Below, piece after piece: positions 33,888 to 44,000 of a DNA stretch of 64,000 bases. The stretch lies in the NCBI GenBank assembly GCA_963576735.1, contig OY755179.1, forward strand, positions 3,224,001-3,288,000, written 5' to 3'. The stretch is from Bedellia somnulentella. Taxonomy: Eukaryota > Arthropoda > Insecta > Lepidoptera > Bedelliidae. A program made the translations under genes and the position numbers. Below the pieces are notes generated by a model. That model was not told the origin of the DNA, did not search any database, and saw only the letters and a program-made list of their open reading frames with translations. The number at the start of each line of letters is the position of its first letter. Positions within the stretch are counted from its first letter, which is position 1.

Positions 33888-34870
33888 AACCGACTTCAAA
33901 AAAGGAGGTTCTCAGTTCGATTGTTTGTATGTATGTATGTATGTATAATTGTCCGCGATTATCTCGAGTTTGGCTTAAGCTATTTGGATGCGGTTTTCAG
34001 AACAGTATTCGTTACATTAAGGAGAAGGTTTTAGTGCCTTAACCGACCAAAAAAAGAAAGGAGGTTCTGTGTTTGACCTGTATGTATGTCTGTTGGTCCG
34101 CGATTATCTCACGTTTGGCTTAAGCTATTTGGATGCGGTTTTCAGAAAAGTATTCGTTACATTTAGGAGAAGGTTTTAGTGCCTTAACCGACCAAAAAAA
34201 GAAGGGAGGTTCTGTGTTTGACCTATATGTATGTCTGTTGGTCCGCGATTATCTCACGTTTGGCTTAAGCTATTTGGATGCGGTTTTCAGAAAATTATTC
34301 GTTACATTTAGAAGATGGGTTAAGTGATTTAACCGACTCTAAAAGAAAGGAGGTTCTGAGTTTGACCTGCATGTATGTATGTTGGTCGGCGATTATCTCG
34401 CGTTTCGCTTAAGCTATTTGGATGCGATTTTCAGAAAACTACTTGTTACTTTTAGGACAAGGTTTTAGTGATCTAACCGTCTCAAAAAAGGAGTTTCTGA
34501 GTTTCACCTATAGGTATGTATGTAAGTTTGAAGGTTCTTAGGGCCAGTTTATTGATCCGTAGTTATAAATATAACCATTTGTTACATTGACGTGACATTG
34601 ACTATAGTTAAATGTCTAACCAGTAGTCAAATCGTAAATCCATTTTGGTTCGATATTTGACATTAGTTACTCTAACCACGGGTCAAAAAATGCATTTTGC
34701 TGATATCTAACTAATAGTTACGATATTTAACAAATTGTTGAGTTAACCACGGATCAAAAAACTGGCCCTTAGTTATTATTAGATAAAGAGTTATCAGTTT
34801 ATGTTATTACATTCAGGAGAAGGTTTAAGTTCTTTAACCGACTCGAAAAAAAGGAGGTTTCTTAGTTTAA
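33888..34870 (+). repeat. 144-bp minisatellite, about five units
   Basis: Units begin AACCGACT/AACCGACC at 33888, 34041, 34185, 34331 and 34475, with a last start near 34835 beyond a MITE. Spacing is 153, 144, 146 and 144 bp. Each holds GCGATTATCTC and GCTTAAGCTATTTGGATGCG. Confidence 0.85.
34541..34768. mobile_element. PIF/Harbinger-type MITE, 228 bp
   Basis: Termini GGGCCAGTTT and AAACTGGCCC bound it, and TTA occurs at 34538-34540 and 34769-34771. Subterminal GATCCGTAGTTA and TTAACCACGGATC are also inverted. Confidence 0.85.
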
Positions 34871-35011
34871 AATATAAGTATGTATGTAAAGTTATCAATA
34901 CTAGACAGAAATTTATCAATATATGTTAATAAAGTTTTTTTATTAGTAATAAACAGAGTTCATAAATTATTGAACAAAAAGTATATAAAAACATGAATAA
35001 ATTACTCTTAA

Positions 35012-35500
35012 TTATATTGAAGAAAAAAATATATATTGCAACATCATGTTTGTCATTCTGGTCATTTCAATCAAGGCTCTTTCGTCATGGGGATGGTTAA
35101 GTAATTTCTTTGAATCTATATCACTTAAAGCCATCTCATCAAGGGATTTTACACGACTCAACGCTACATATATAAGAGTGTTTCTTCGCATTTGTGATAG
35201 GTGAACTTCTCTTTGCTCATCTGTTTCGGCAGCAAGAGCAGCACGCTGACGATCTCTCTCATTCTGAAGGGCAAGCACGAGTTATCGACACGATAAAGGT
35301 TAGAATGAGATGGCAGTATACGATACTAAGTAAGTGCGTAAAAGATGGCTGCTTTGTCCCACGCGATAACTAGTTTAAATACGGCTCGTGCCTGCCCTGC
35401 TGAAGTCTTTGTTTTTTTTCGATGGGTGTTTCGTTCTCCCTTACGCGACTTTTCCTTAAAGCATCCTTTGATTTTCTATCTAAGCCCGCAGGTAAACAAA
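35012..35500 (-). pseudogene. Helitron ORF fragment (Rep/helicase type), MITE-disrupted
   Basis: The frame downstream of the MITE has NERDRQRAALAAETDEQREV, like the N-terminal region of insect Helitron proteins, and then NTLIYVALSRVKSLDEMAL, the PIF1-type helicase motif VI. The parts lie far apart in a full protein, so the copy is internally deleted. The frame resumes to about 35490 on the other side of the MITE (EKKQRLQ). Confidence 0.7.
35270..35399. mobile_element. 130-bp MITE with GGCAAGCACGAG termini, copy 2
   Basis: Sits in the Helitron ORF between CTGAAG at 35264-35269 and at 35400-35405. Same family as 7735-7863. The superfamily is not clear. Confidence 0.75.
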
Positions 35501-35529
35501 ATAGTAACAAGTAAGCTAAAGTCATAATA

Positions 35530-36604
35530 ACAAATATTATAACTACCTGTTAAAAAAACTATAAAATAAACGGACAGTAAAACTTATCTCTAAAAAACTA
35601 TCACTAATTCACTAAAAAAACTCAGAGTGATTTAAGAACTTATCACTAAAAAGTATAAAATAAAAAAGAAAACAAAAACTTCAAATTAAAAACTAAACAG
35701 AAAAAAACAAATATTGTTACTTAAAACTATATTATTATTTTTTATATAAAAAAGAACCGCCTTCAAAAATCCAACTGAAAAGTATAAAATAATTTTTATT
35801 TATTTTATTATGTACAACTCTATTCAACTTCTTCTTTTTCCAGTTGTATTGATCGTCGTTGAAAAATAATATCATGAAAATATTTGAATTAGCGAGCGAT
35901 TGAACTGGAAAATACCGAAAGAAGTTATGTTTTTGTTTACAGAGCAAAAAGCATAGATCAGATGTTTTTTTATTTTATTTCTTATTTTCACTGAAGCAAA
36001 AAATCTCAGTCTATACATTCTCAGTTTGAACTAGGTACGACAATTTTTAGTTATTATTATTTTTTGAAAATAACAATATTTTTGATAGGCATTCCATGGG
36101 CAAAGTTGTTTAGTTTGATGTCCTTTATCGATTTATAATATAAAAAGGGTATGTTATAAAAGCGAGGTCTAGGCCAATTGAGAATTTAACGATAAAAGTA
36201 TCTCAAACCGTATTTGTGTACGTACTTACCAAAATTACGTTTCTGAATTGACCAAATATTGTAATTTAATCAAATTTTGATTGTATGATCTAAATGTTGA
36301 CCTTATAAACGTAACTTCTAATGAAACATTATTGAATCGAGTTCTTAGATTCAATTGCTATTTATATTAAAGTATAATTACAGAAATATAACTTTATCGG
36401 TAAGTTACCGGTTTTTTGTGCGTAAATTGAAACGTTCATAAATCTTGATTACAAACTGACATAGATGCTTTGCTGATCACATACTAGCAACGAGCATTGT
36501 TTGTTTTGTGAAACACCATAAACTTAAGTACTTACTTAGAGTTTGATAAAAACTCAACTGATTAGAGCTAGAATGCTCAATTGTGAAACCGGCTGTTAGG
36601 ACTA
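35530..36604. other. AT-rich interval
   Basis: Short chance frames only. AAAACTATCACTAA-type words recur near 35590-35660. Confidence 0.45.
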
Positions 36605-36790
36605 CTTTAGTGACAGAACACGGGACCGCTTAACGTGCTCTCCATAGCAAGTTTTTTTTTATAATCAGGTGATTCAAGCAGTCAATGTCAGTATTTAAAT
36701 TAAATTTGTGTTCGTTTGTATACACCAGGAATTGAACCATACAGCTGCGGCTTGTAAACCAATCGCTTAACCGTAAAACCTTGTAGGTAG
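36605..36790 (-). mobile_element. SINE-C, diverged
   Basis: Has GACCGCTTAACGTGCTCTCC and TCAGGTGATTCAAG blocks and a decayed tRNA-like head (CGCTTAACCGTAAAACC). Confidence 0.55.
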
Positions 36791-36811
36791 AAAATAACAT
36801 TATTTGTTTAA

Positions 36812-37061
36812 CACGAATACATATTCACGGCCATAACTTCCAAAAAAGGATAGCCAGAGCTTCAGAGCTGGAAACTCCTCAGCCACTTTTGGAATTTGAT
36901 TGGGGAAAAGATAGTAGAAATAAAGTATCGTTGGTGATGGGTATCCACCCGCGTTGGCCAAAAACCACTTAAAAAAGCCCCAATATCTTAAGCCGCTTAT
37001 TTTCTTTACGCTACATGTGGGTAGAAAGGATTATATAACATTCTAAGCCGGCACTTCACGG
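36812..37061 (-). mobile_element. SINE-A, full length
   Basis: Left end CACGAATACATATTCACGGC, right end GCCGGCACTTCACGG. Confidence 0.8.
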
Positions 37062-37373
37062 TGTAACGAATAACACAAAAAGAGATTTTTTTTTCAATAC
37101 TACACAGCTAAAGGAGAGTGTTTCCATTTAAATTGATCTCCATATAATGTAGGTAAGCTACCAAGTATATCAAGTGGAATAAACAGAGTATTTTCCTAAA
37201 AGAATCACAGAGAGCGCACGATTGATGTTGTCTATTTCGAATGTTTCCTTGCCTGAACGCGCTTTTCCTCTTACATCGCTTTCGCTCGAGGAAAAACGAA
37301 ACAAAGACTTAAGTTTGCAATTTTTACAAATATATACCAATATTCAGGCAAATACTGTGTATTGTTAACCTCT

Positions 37374-37610
37374 CAAACTCAAACTCAATTTTTCACGCCA
37401 AATATCCCCGAAGGAGTTGGCAGATTTACTAATACCTCTGAACATCACATGACATTGTCACCTGGTGTTCAGAGTACCCACGTTTTGCTTGTACGGTGTA
37501 CTAACACGACAGAGGGCAAGCCTATCGCCGTTTGGTACGAATATCCCGACCCGGGATTAGATTACTCGTCTTCTGCTCTACAAGCGGTGTTCTATACACT
37601 TAGCTAACAC
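37374..37610 (-). mobile_element. SINE-B, internally deleted
   Basis: Lacks the GTGAGGAAACCCACATGG middle; TACGAATA joins CCCGACCCGGGATT directly. Confidence 0.7.
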
Positions 37611-37984
37611 ATAACATAAACATAACATAACATAAACGTTCACGCCGAATATCCCCGAAGGGGTGGGCAGAGGTACTAATACTTCTGAACATCACGTAAC
37701 ATTGTCACCTGGTGTTCAGAGTACCCACGTTTTGCATGGACAGTGTACTCACGTGAAAGGGGGCAGGCCTATCGCCGTTTTTGTACAAATACACTGTCAC
37801 ATGACTAAGTACAACTCAGCCATGTGGGTTTCATCACAATTTTTTCCCTCACCGTTAACAACCGTGATAAATTAACCACACATATGTCTTTAGAAAAGAC
37901 TGATTGGTGTAGGCCCGACCCGGGATTTGAACACTAGTCGCTTGCACGTCAACCGGTGTTCTACCCACTTAGCTAACACGTCGT
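37611..37984 (-). mobile_element. SINE-B, full length
   Basis: Head-to-tail with the previous copy. Tail AACATAAACATAACAT at left and GGGATTTGAACAC head at right. Confidence 0.85.
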
Positions 37985-38123
37985 AAATTAACCCCTGGAC
38001 CGAAAACATGTAAATATTTAGTAACAAGAATTATACTCTTGTAAAAACACATGAAACTGAAAGATTTTTGTATTTGTTTGTATTTTTTGTATTGTTTGAA
38101 CGTAACGAACGAACTCAAACAAT

Positions 38124-38370
38124 ATACATACATACATATACTCACGGCTATAACTCCCTTAACGGGGTAGCCAGAGCTTTGGAATGGGAAATTCCTCAGC
38201 CACTTTTGGTTTGATTGGGGAAAAGATGGTGATAATAAAGGTTTTTGGTGACGGGTCTCCAACCACATCGCCCAAAAATCACTAAAAAAGCCCCTATACC
38301 CTTAGTCGCCTCTTAAGATCACCCACGGGTAGAAATGGGGTAGTGTTATTCTAAGCCGACACAACACAGC
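38124..38370 (-). mobile_element. SINE-A, full length
   Basis: Subtype with GGTTTTTGGTGACGGG and ATCACCCACGGGTAG, shared with copies at 44390 and 46955. Confidence 0.85.
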
Positions 38371-38527
38371 AAACAATATATTTTTGACAATGTAATTAAA
38401 TCATATCATAGGTCATTGAGAGGAAAAAAACAACTAATGGTGGTTTATAAGTTTCAAATAGCATTAAAATTGGCTTCTTTATGTGACACTTATAAGATGA
38501 CACTAGGAAGTTCTATTATACGACACT

Positions 38528-39060
38528 TCATCATCATCAGCCAATAGATATCCTCTACTCGATATAGACCTGCCCCAAAGATTTCCACAATAACACGTCC
38601 TGATGGTCAACTCTGCACATCAATAACGATAATACGCATACTTATATATTCTAACCCATATTAAAATTTATTTCTTTCTCCCTCGCACTATCGAATATTC
38701 GTATTTTTGACATTTGTGTTATATGAGAATACATGGTGATATTCGACGAATCCAACGATACCTTGGTAGTTGTCATTGGTTTCATCGAATAGAAGGCACC
38801 AATATTTATATTGTTCTATACATATCAAAACGTCAAAATCCGAATATTCAATCGTGCGAGGGGGATGAAAATATATGTTAATATGGGTAGAAGAGATAAA
38901 TATGCTACTCGTAATTATCGTTCTCAATGTGCAGAGTTGACCCTCTGTGCTGCCCTCATCCATCGACTTCCCCAAACTTGCTCATCGGTCCACCTTGTTA
39001 GAGAAGTACTTACACTGCGTGACGACACTATAAGGCTTCTAGAGTATATGATATTATTTT
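38528..39060 (-). mobile_element. RTE-type LINE 3' end split by an old foldback
   Basis: Starts with TCATCATCATCAGCC and continues GACCTGCCCCAAAGATTTCC. After 38942 it resumes with GCTGCCCTCATCC and CGGTCCACCTTGTTAGAG. This order is typical of an abundant lepidopteran LINE 3' end, recalled rather than searched. Confidence 0.65.
38605..38942. mobile_element. Foldback MITE, about 338 bp, inside the LINE tail
   Basis: GGTCAACTCTGCACAT and ATGTGCAGAGTTGACC terminate imperfect arms of roughly 100 bp (about 80% by eye). The frames on both strands across it are products of the inverted repeat. Confidence 0.65.
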
Positions 39061-39109
39061 AAAACATCCTGAAAGGCTCGATGTGTAATTAATTACAATA
39101 TTAAAAAAG

Positions 39110-39660
39110 AAAGAAAATGGAATTTTAAGATAGTTTGGGCAAGATAGACGACGTGATAGCTCAATGGGTAGAACACCGGTTATCGTGCAAACGACTAGTG
39201 TTCAAATCCCGGTTCTGGCCTACATCAATTTGTCTTTTCTAAAGACATATGTGTGGTTAATTTATCATGGTTGTTAACGGTGAGGGAAAACATCGTGAGG
39301 AAACCCACATAGCTGAGTTGTACTTAGTCATGTGACAGTTTCTTCGTACAAAACGGCGATAGGCCTGCCCCCTATCACGTGAGTACACTGTGCAAGCAAA
39401 ACGTGGGTACTCTGAACACCAGGTGACAAAGCGACGTGATGTTCAGAAGTATTAGTACCTCTGCCAACCCCTTCAGGGATATTCGGCGTGAACGTTTATG
39501 TTATGTTATATGTTATGTTTGGGCAAAAGGCAGACCAAAGTACGAATAATAAAAGGGCATATCTGAAAAGATTGATGTATCTAATTGAGCCAGGGAGGTA
39601 AGCCAGGATTGTAGCAGCGATCGATAGTGTTTGCCTACCCTATGTATATCGTTATATTTC
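39110..39660 (+). mobile_element. LINE-T 3' part split by SINE-B
   Basis: Left part has TTTTAAGATAGTTTGGGCA (from RWFG). Right part resumes GGCAAAAGGCAGAC...AAAGTACG and ends near TTTGCCTACCC without a clear tail. Confidence 0.65.
39142..39517 (+). mobile_element. SINE-B with target-site repeats
   Basis: TTTGGGCAA occurs at 39133-39141 and 39518-39526. Complete head (TAGCTCAATGGG, GTTCAAATCC), hairpin and TTATG tail. Confidence 0.85.
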
Positions 39661-39667
39661 AGTGTAG

Positions 39668-39925
39668 GCCGACCTTAGTATCTCAATAGCAAAGAACACT
39701 GGTTTTCCAGTCATGCCCGAAAATCCCCAGTCGGGCCTACATCAATGTCTGTTTCTAAAGTCATACGTGTGGTTTGTTCAGCATGCTGCTAACGTTTAGG
39801 GAAAACATTGCAAGGAAACTCGCATGGTCGAGTTGTACTTAGTCATATGACAGTGAATCCGTATTAAGTGCTGATAGGTCCGGTCCACTCACTGATAAAA
39901 TATGGTACTCTGAACTGTAAACATG
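39668..39925 (+). mobile_element. SINE-B relative, old
   Basis: CGGGCCTACATCAATGTCTG and AGGGAAAACATTGC blocks are recognisable. The 3' end is lost. Confidence 0.5.
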
Positions 39926-40122
39926 ACATAGTAAAGTTTAAATCGAAATAAAGATTACGTTTGAAAAGATCGAGCTTTATACATATGGCTAAAACTGCAC
40001 GAATTAATAAATAATTGACTCTTTAGCAAATTCTTTAGTATCGGCGTAAAGTAAACAACTCTCTATACCAAAGGTCGTTAATTAGTTCATCAAACAATAT
40101 GAACTGAGCGATTAGATACAAA

Positions 40123-40215
40123 ATGAAGATGGTTATGCTTTTGGTGACCGTCACGATAGCCAATTGGGTGAGCCTTGTGGCTAATTTGTTGTTTCCTCTT
40201 AAGTCACACATAAGG
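40123..40215 (+). CDS. Candidate signal-peptide exon or small ORF
   Basis: A 31-residue frame begins MKMVMLLVTVTIANW, hydrophobic like a secretion signal. A GTGAGC that could be a splice donor follows the 15th codon, and AAGGTAAAC could be another. It lies about 880 bp upstream of the MBF2 start on the same strand. It may be a decayed or alternative first exon, or chance. No downstream exon was found. Confidence 0.2.
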
Positions 40216-40400
40216 TAAACAGCCTCAAGTGGACTTTCCGGTTTGTTTACGATTCGTGGTTAATTCATTTGCACAGTAAGGCAACTTGTGGTAACAATTA
40301 AAAATCAATATAAAAATACAAACGTATAATATATGACATAACATATGATATATGTGATTATTCAAAAGTTAGAGATATTTTATTTTTTTAATAATAAATA

Positions 40401-40585
40401 TATACATGTACTAACTATAACTGGCTATAAATCCCAAGAGGGGTAGCCAAAGTTTCAGACCAAAGCCAATCCTTATCTATTTTTACAACTCAAGTGGAGA
40501 AAAGAGTGTAAAATAAATGTAATTTAGAATAAGTTTACATTCACGTCCTCAAAAATCAATAAAATAGATCCAATTCCTTAACTTG
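40401..40585 (-). mobile_element. SINE-A, old copy
   Basis: GGCTATAAATCCCAAGAGGGGTAGCC hairpin region is clear. The rest is strongly diverged. Confidence 0.55.
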
Positions 40586-40924
40586 TTTTTAACGAAGTAT
40601 CGTTAATTTTAACTTTACCTCAAGTATGCGGGAAGAGATAAGAATGATCAGATGAGAACGTCATCGACTCCTGGTTGAAAGTATGAAGATGGGTAGGAGA
40701 GGTTTTGGTTATTTCAAAGTTCAATAAATTGTGGAATAGGTAAAATTCATTTGCAATATTAAACGTTTTAAGTAGCGTTAGTTTCCTTCGCTTATTTTCT
40801 ATTTATAACGGTTAAACTACAATATCATACGCAACTAATCCTGCCACTAAATACCTACAACTTATAAATTTTAAAAAATACCCGGAGTATTTTTACTGTA
40901 CCACCATCAAAATAGCTCGCGCTC

Positions 40925-40962
40925 TATACAACTGACCAAGTTTAATCAGTCAACAGTCAGTT
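40925..40962 (+). promoter_or_regulatory. Putative core promoter of the MBF2-family gene
   Basis: TATACAA at 40925 lies 34 bases before the A of an arthropod-type initiator TCAGTT (40957-40962). A second TCAGTC is at 40946. The implied 5' UTR is about 45 bases. Confidence 0.45.
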
Positions 40963-41004
40963 AGTGTAAAGACGAAGTGTGAACACAACGCGTTTTATAT
41001 CAAC

Positions 41005-44000
41005 ATGAAGTCAATTCTCCTGTTTACCGCCGTCGCCTTGGCTTGCATAGCAGTATGCCAGTCAAAAGACCTTATTGTCGGCACTAGTTTCAATAACAGA
41101 CTACTTTGGCAGGAAAAGGCCGAGTACAATGCGATCCCCTTAAAGAAACGGGTGAAAGAAGTATTTTTCTCTGATCCGGGACAACAAATTATAAAGGTAT
41201 GAACTTTTTTGACCTTCGTCATGTTTGGTGACACGTTGTATTAGGGTATTAACTGTTGGTATTAGTAGCTTTTAGCTCGACATTGGTTCAACTTCTTTGA
41301 AAATGGACATTTTTCACTTTTGAATACTGCCAATTTTTTATCATATATACTTACTAATTCTCAGACCTATTATTCTGATTGGGGTAGGCAGAGTCTATCG
41401 ACTGCCATTTAGCACGATCCTGATTAATCTGTCTTGTTTCCCTAATATTCATTAGTCTTCTCATAGTCACATTTTTTTCTTCTCACTTCGGATTACCGCT
41501 TTTATAAGTACATACATACATATACTCAAGGCCATAAATCCCAAAAAGGCTTAGCCAGAGCTTCAGAGCTGAAAACTCCTCAGCCACATTAGGAAGTGGT
41601 TTATAAATACGTTTACTATCTGATCTTCAAATGTTTTGCCTTGATCTGATTTCCCACTATTGAAGGATGACTAGAAAAAGGTTTTTTAATTAGGGATGAT
41701 TGGTAATGACATAAGAAAGATGACATATCAGCGCTATTTGAAGCCGACACTAGCACTGAAACGGAACTAGCCCAGTGAGGTAGACTAGTGAGTGGCCTAT
41801 TCACCTTATCCAGAGAAAACTAGGTGTAACACAGACGGTTCAGGATTGGACAGGTGTCTGATAAGGACATGATTTCTTCATGCCTTGTATAAATTGACCA
41901 TGGCTGACTATTTAACAGCGCTTTGAGAAAGTGTTTACGGACTGGGAATTGGTGGATTCATCCCTAAATGCTTTTTATACGCTGATGATCAAATGTTACT
42001 TGCATTATCGGAGCAAAAGTTGCAAGGGGTGACGAATATTACTTCAGCCTAACTTTTCAATAACTTTAACTATTCAGTAATCTGTGCTTCAGCGTTTTTT
42101 GTTATTAATGTGAATGAGAATAAAATAAAACCATGTTTTTTGAAAGAGAGGAAAATTATTTATACATATGTCAGAATATATAGGAAGAAAGTCGAACAAG
42201 TGAAAGATTTTGCGTATTTTCGAAGTCTTTTATTTGGGATGGAGAAGTTAAAGGGACATTGAAAGAAGATTGAAAAAGGGTAATGAAATACAATTTATTT
42301 GATGATATACAATACAAACTATTAGAATATCCTAAATAGTGAATCAATACAACATTTTGCCGCAACAATGAATTTGGCACAATACATTCTGCAATTTCAA
42401 CTAATCAGTGTGCAAAATCGACAAAAATATCATATTACCAAGTGAGTAATCGCTATAAAAACGTTCCTTCTAACTTCACGATTAGTCACGCAAATGGTTA
42501 AATGAAAATGCATTTATAAACACTTAAAATGATGATTAATACTGAACGACGCATGTACTTACACATAGCTTTAGTGTAAAACTTCATATTAGTATTGCTG
42601 TGTAGTGTCGGCTTAGAATAGCACTACCCCATTTCTTCCGGTGGGTGTACGTAAGAGGCGACTAACGGTATTGGGGCTTTTAAGGGATTTTTGGGCGATG
42701 CGGTTGGAGACCCATCACCAACAACCTTTATTTCACCATCTTTTCCCCATGCAATTTCCAAAAGTGGCTGAGGAATTTCTAATTCCCTAGCTCTGGCTAC
42801 CCCTTCTAGGGACTTATAGCCGTGAATATGTGTGTGCGTGTGTTCATATTAGTGAAAAAATAAAAGGTTATTGGATTATTTTATTTTATAAGTATCGGTA
42901 TCTATAAATATATTTTTTTAAAGCGACATGATAGTCCAGTGGGTAGAACACCCGCCCGAAAAACAGAAGGGCGTGAGTTCCAATCCTGGGACGGGCCTAC
43001 ACCAATTTGTCTTTTCTAAAGTCATATGTGTGGTTAATTTATCATGGTTGCTAACGGTGAGGGAAAACATCGTGAGGAAACCCACATGGCTGAGTTGTAC
43101 TTAGTCATGTGACAGTGTATTCGTACAAAACGGCGATAGGCCTGTCCCCTATCACGTGAGTACACTGTCTAAGCAAAACGTGGGTACCTTCTCTGGAAAC
43201 TAGATGGCGCTTGCCATGTGAGTTCAGGAGTATTGGTACCTCTGCCAACCCCTTCGGGGATAAACGGCGTGAACGTTTATGTTATGTTATGTTATGTTTT
43301 TTAAATAAATGCCATCATGGTCCACTAGTTTGAAATTCTCTTCTGGACCCAGAGTCGCTGATTCGACGCCAACTGATAGCAATCACTTATCTGATGAACA
43401 TAGATGTCTTTTAGTCCTTGATGTCATTTATGTGTATAGTATAGAATATAAAATACACTCATTTAAGTAGTCTAACTATCACGTCATATTTTTATGACGC
43501 GCACGCTCTCGCGCGCTATTTCATTGGACCACAATACTATTGTAGAAAACCAAATTATTATTCATAACTACCCAACTTTAAAATAACGCTCTGCTCCTAC
43601 CTTACCTAGCTCCTTAAAATATATATGTCTTCTAAATTGAAATGTAATAATTAATGAATTATATGGGAAAAAACTAGTAACTAAGATACAGGCCCGGCCT
43701 AGTTTAGGTACTAAAGTTTTATTATTTTGTTTTGTACTACAAGCCACATGAAAAAATATTCTTTTGATTTTCTACTCGACCTCTTAATATGTCATAAAAA
43801 GCTAAAGAATAGCTGCATTATAAATTACAATTTGTAAAACAATGATCGTTAGTTTAAGTACAAATGGTGAAATTTGTTACTTGGCAAATAAATCTTTTTA
43901 TTTATTTTTATTTCCTTTGAATATGCAATACAACACAATGAAATCGCCTGTTCGAGAAAAAGAGATATATTAAAATAAATACTCGGGAGTATCCAATTTA

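Noticed and set aside
33888..34870. CRISPR-like array
   Set aside because: Units are 144 bp tandem repeats without unique spacers, in a eukaryotic repeat context.
38688..39062. Frames of 95 and 83 residues on opposite strands
   Set aside because: Products of the foldback and LINE tail at 38528-39060.
40995..41234. 79-residue minus-strand frame over MBF2 exon 1
   Set aside because: Antisense shadow of the real exon, without motifs.
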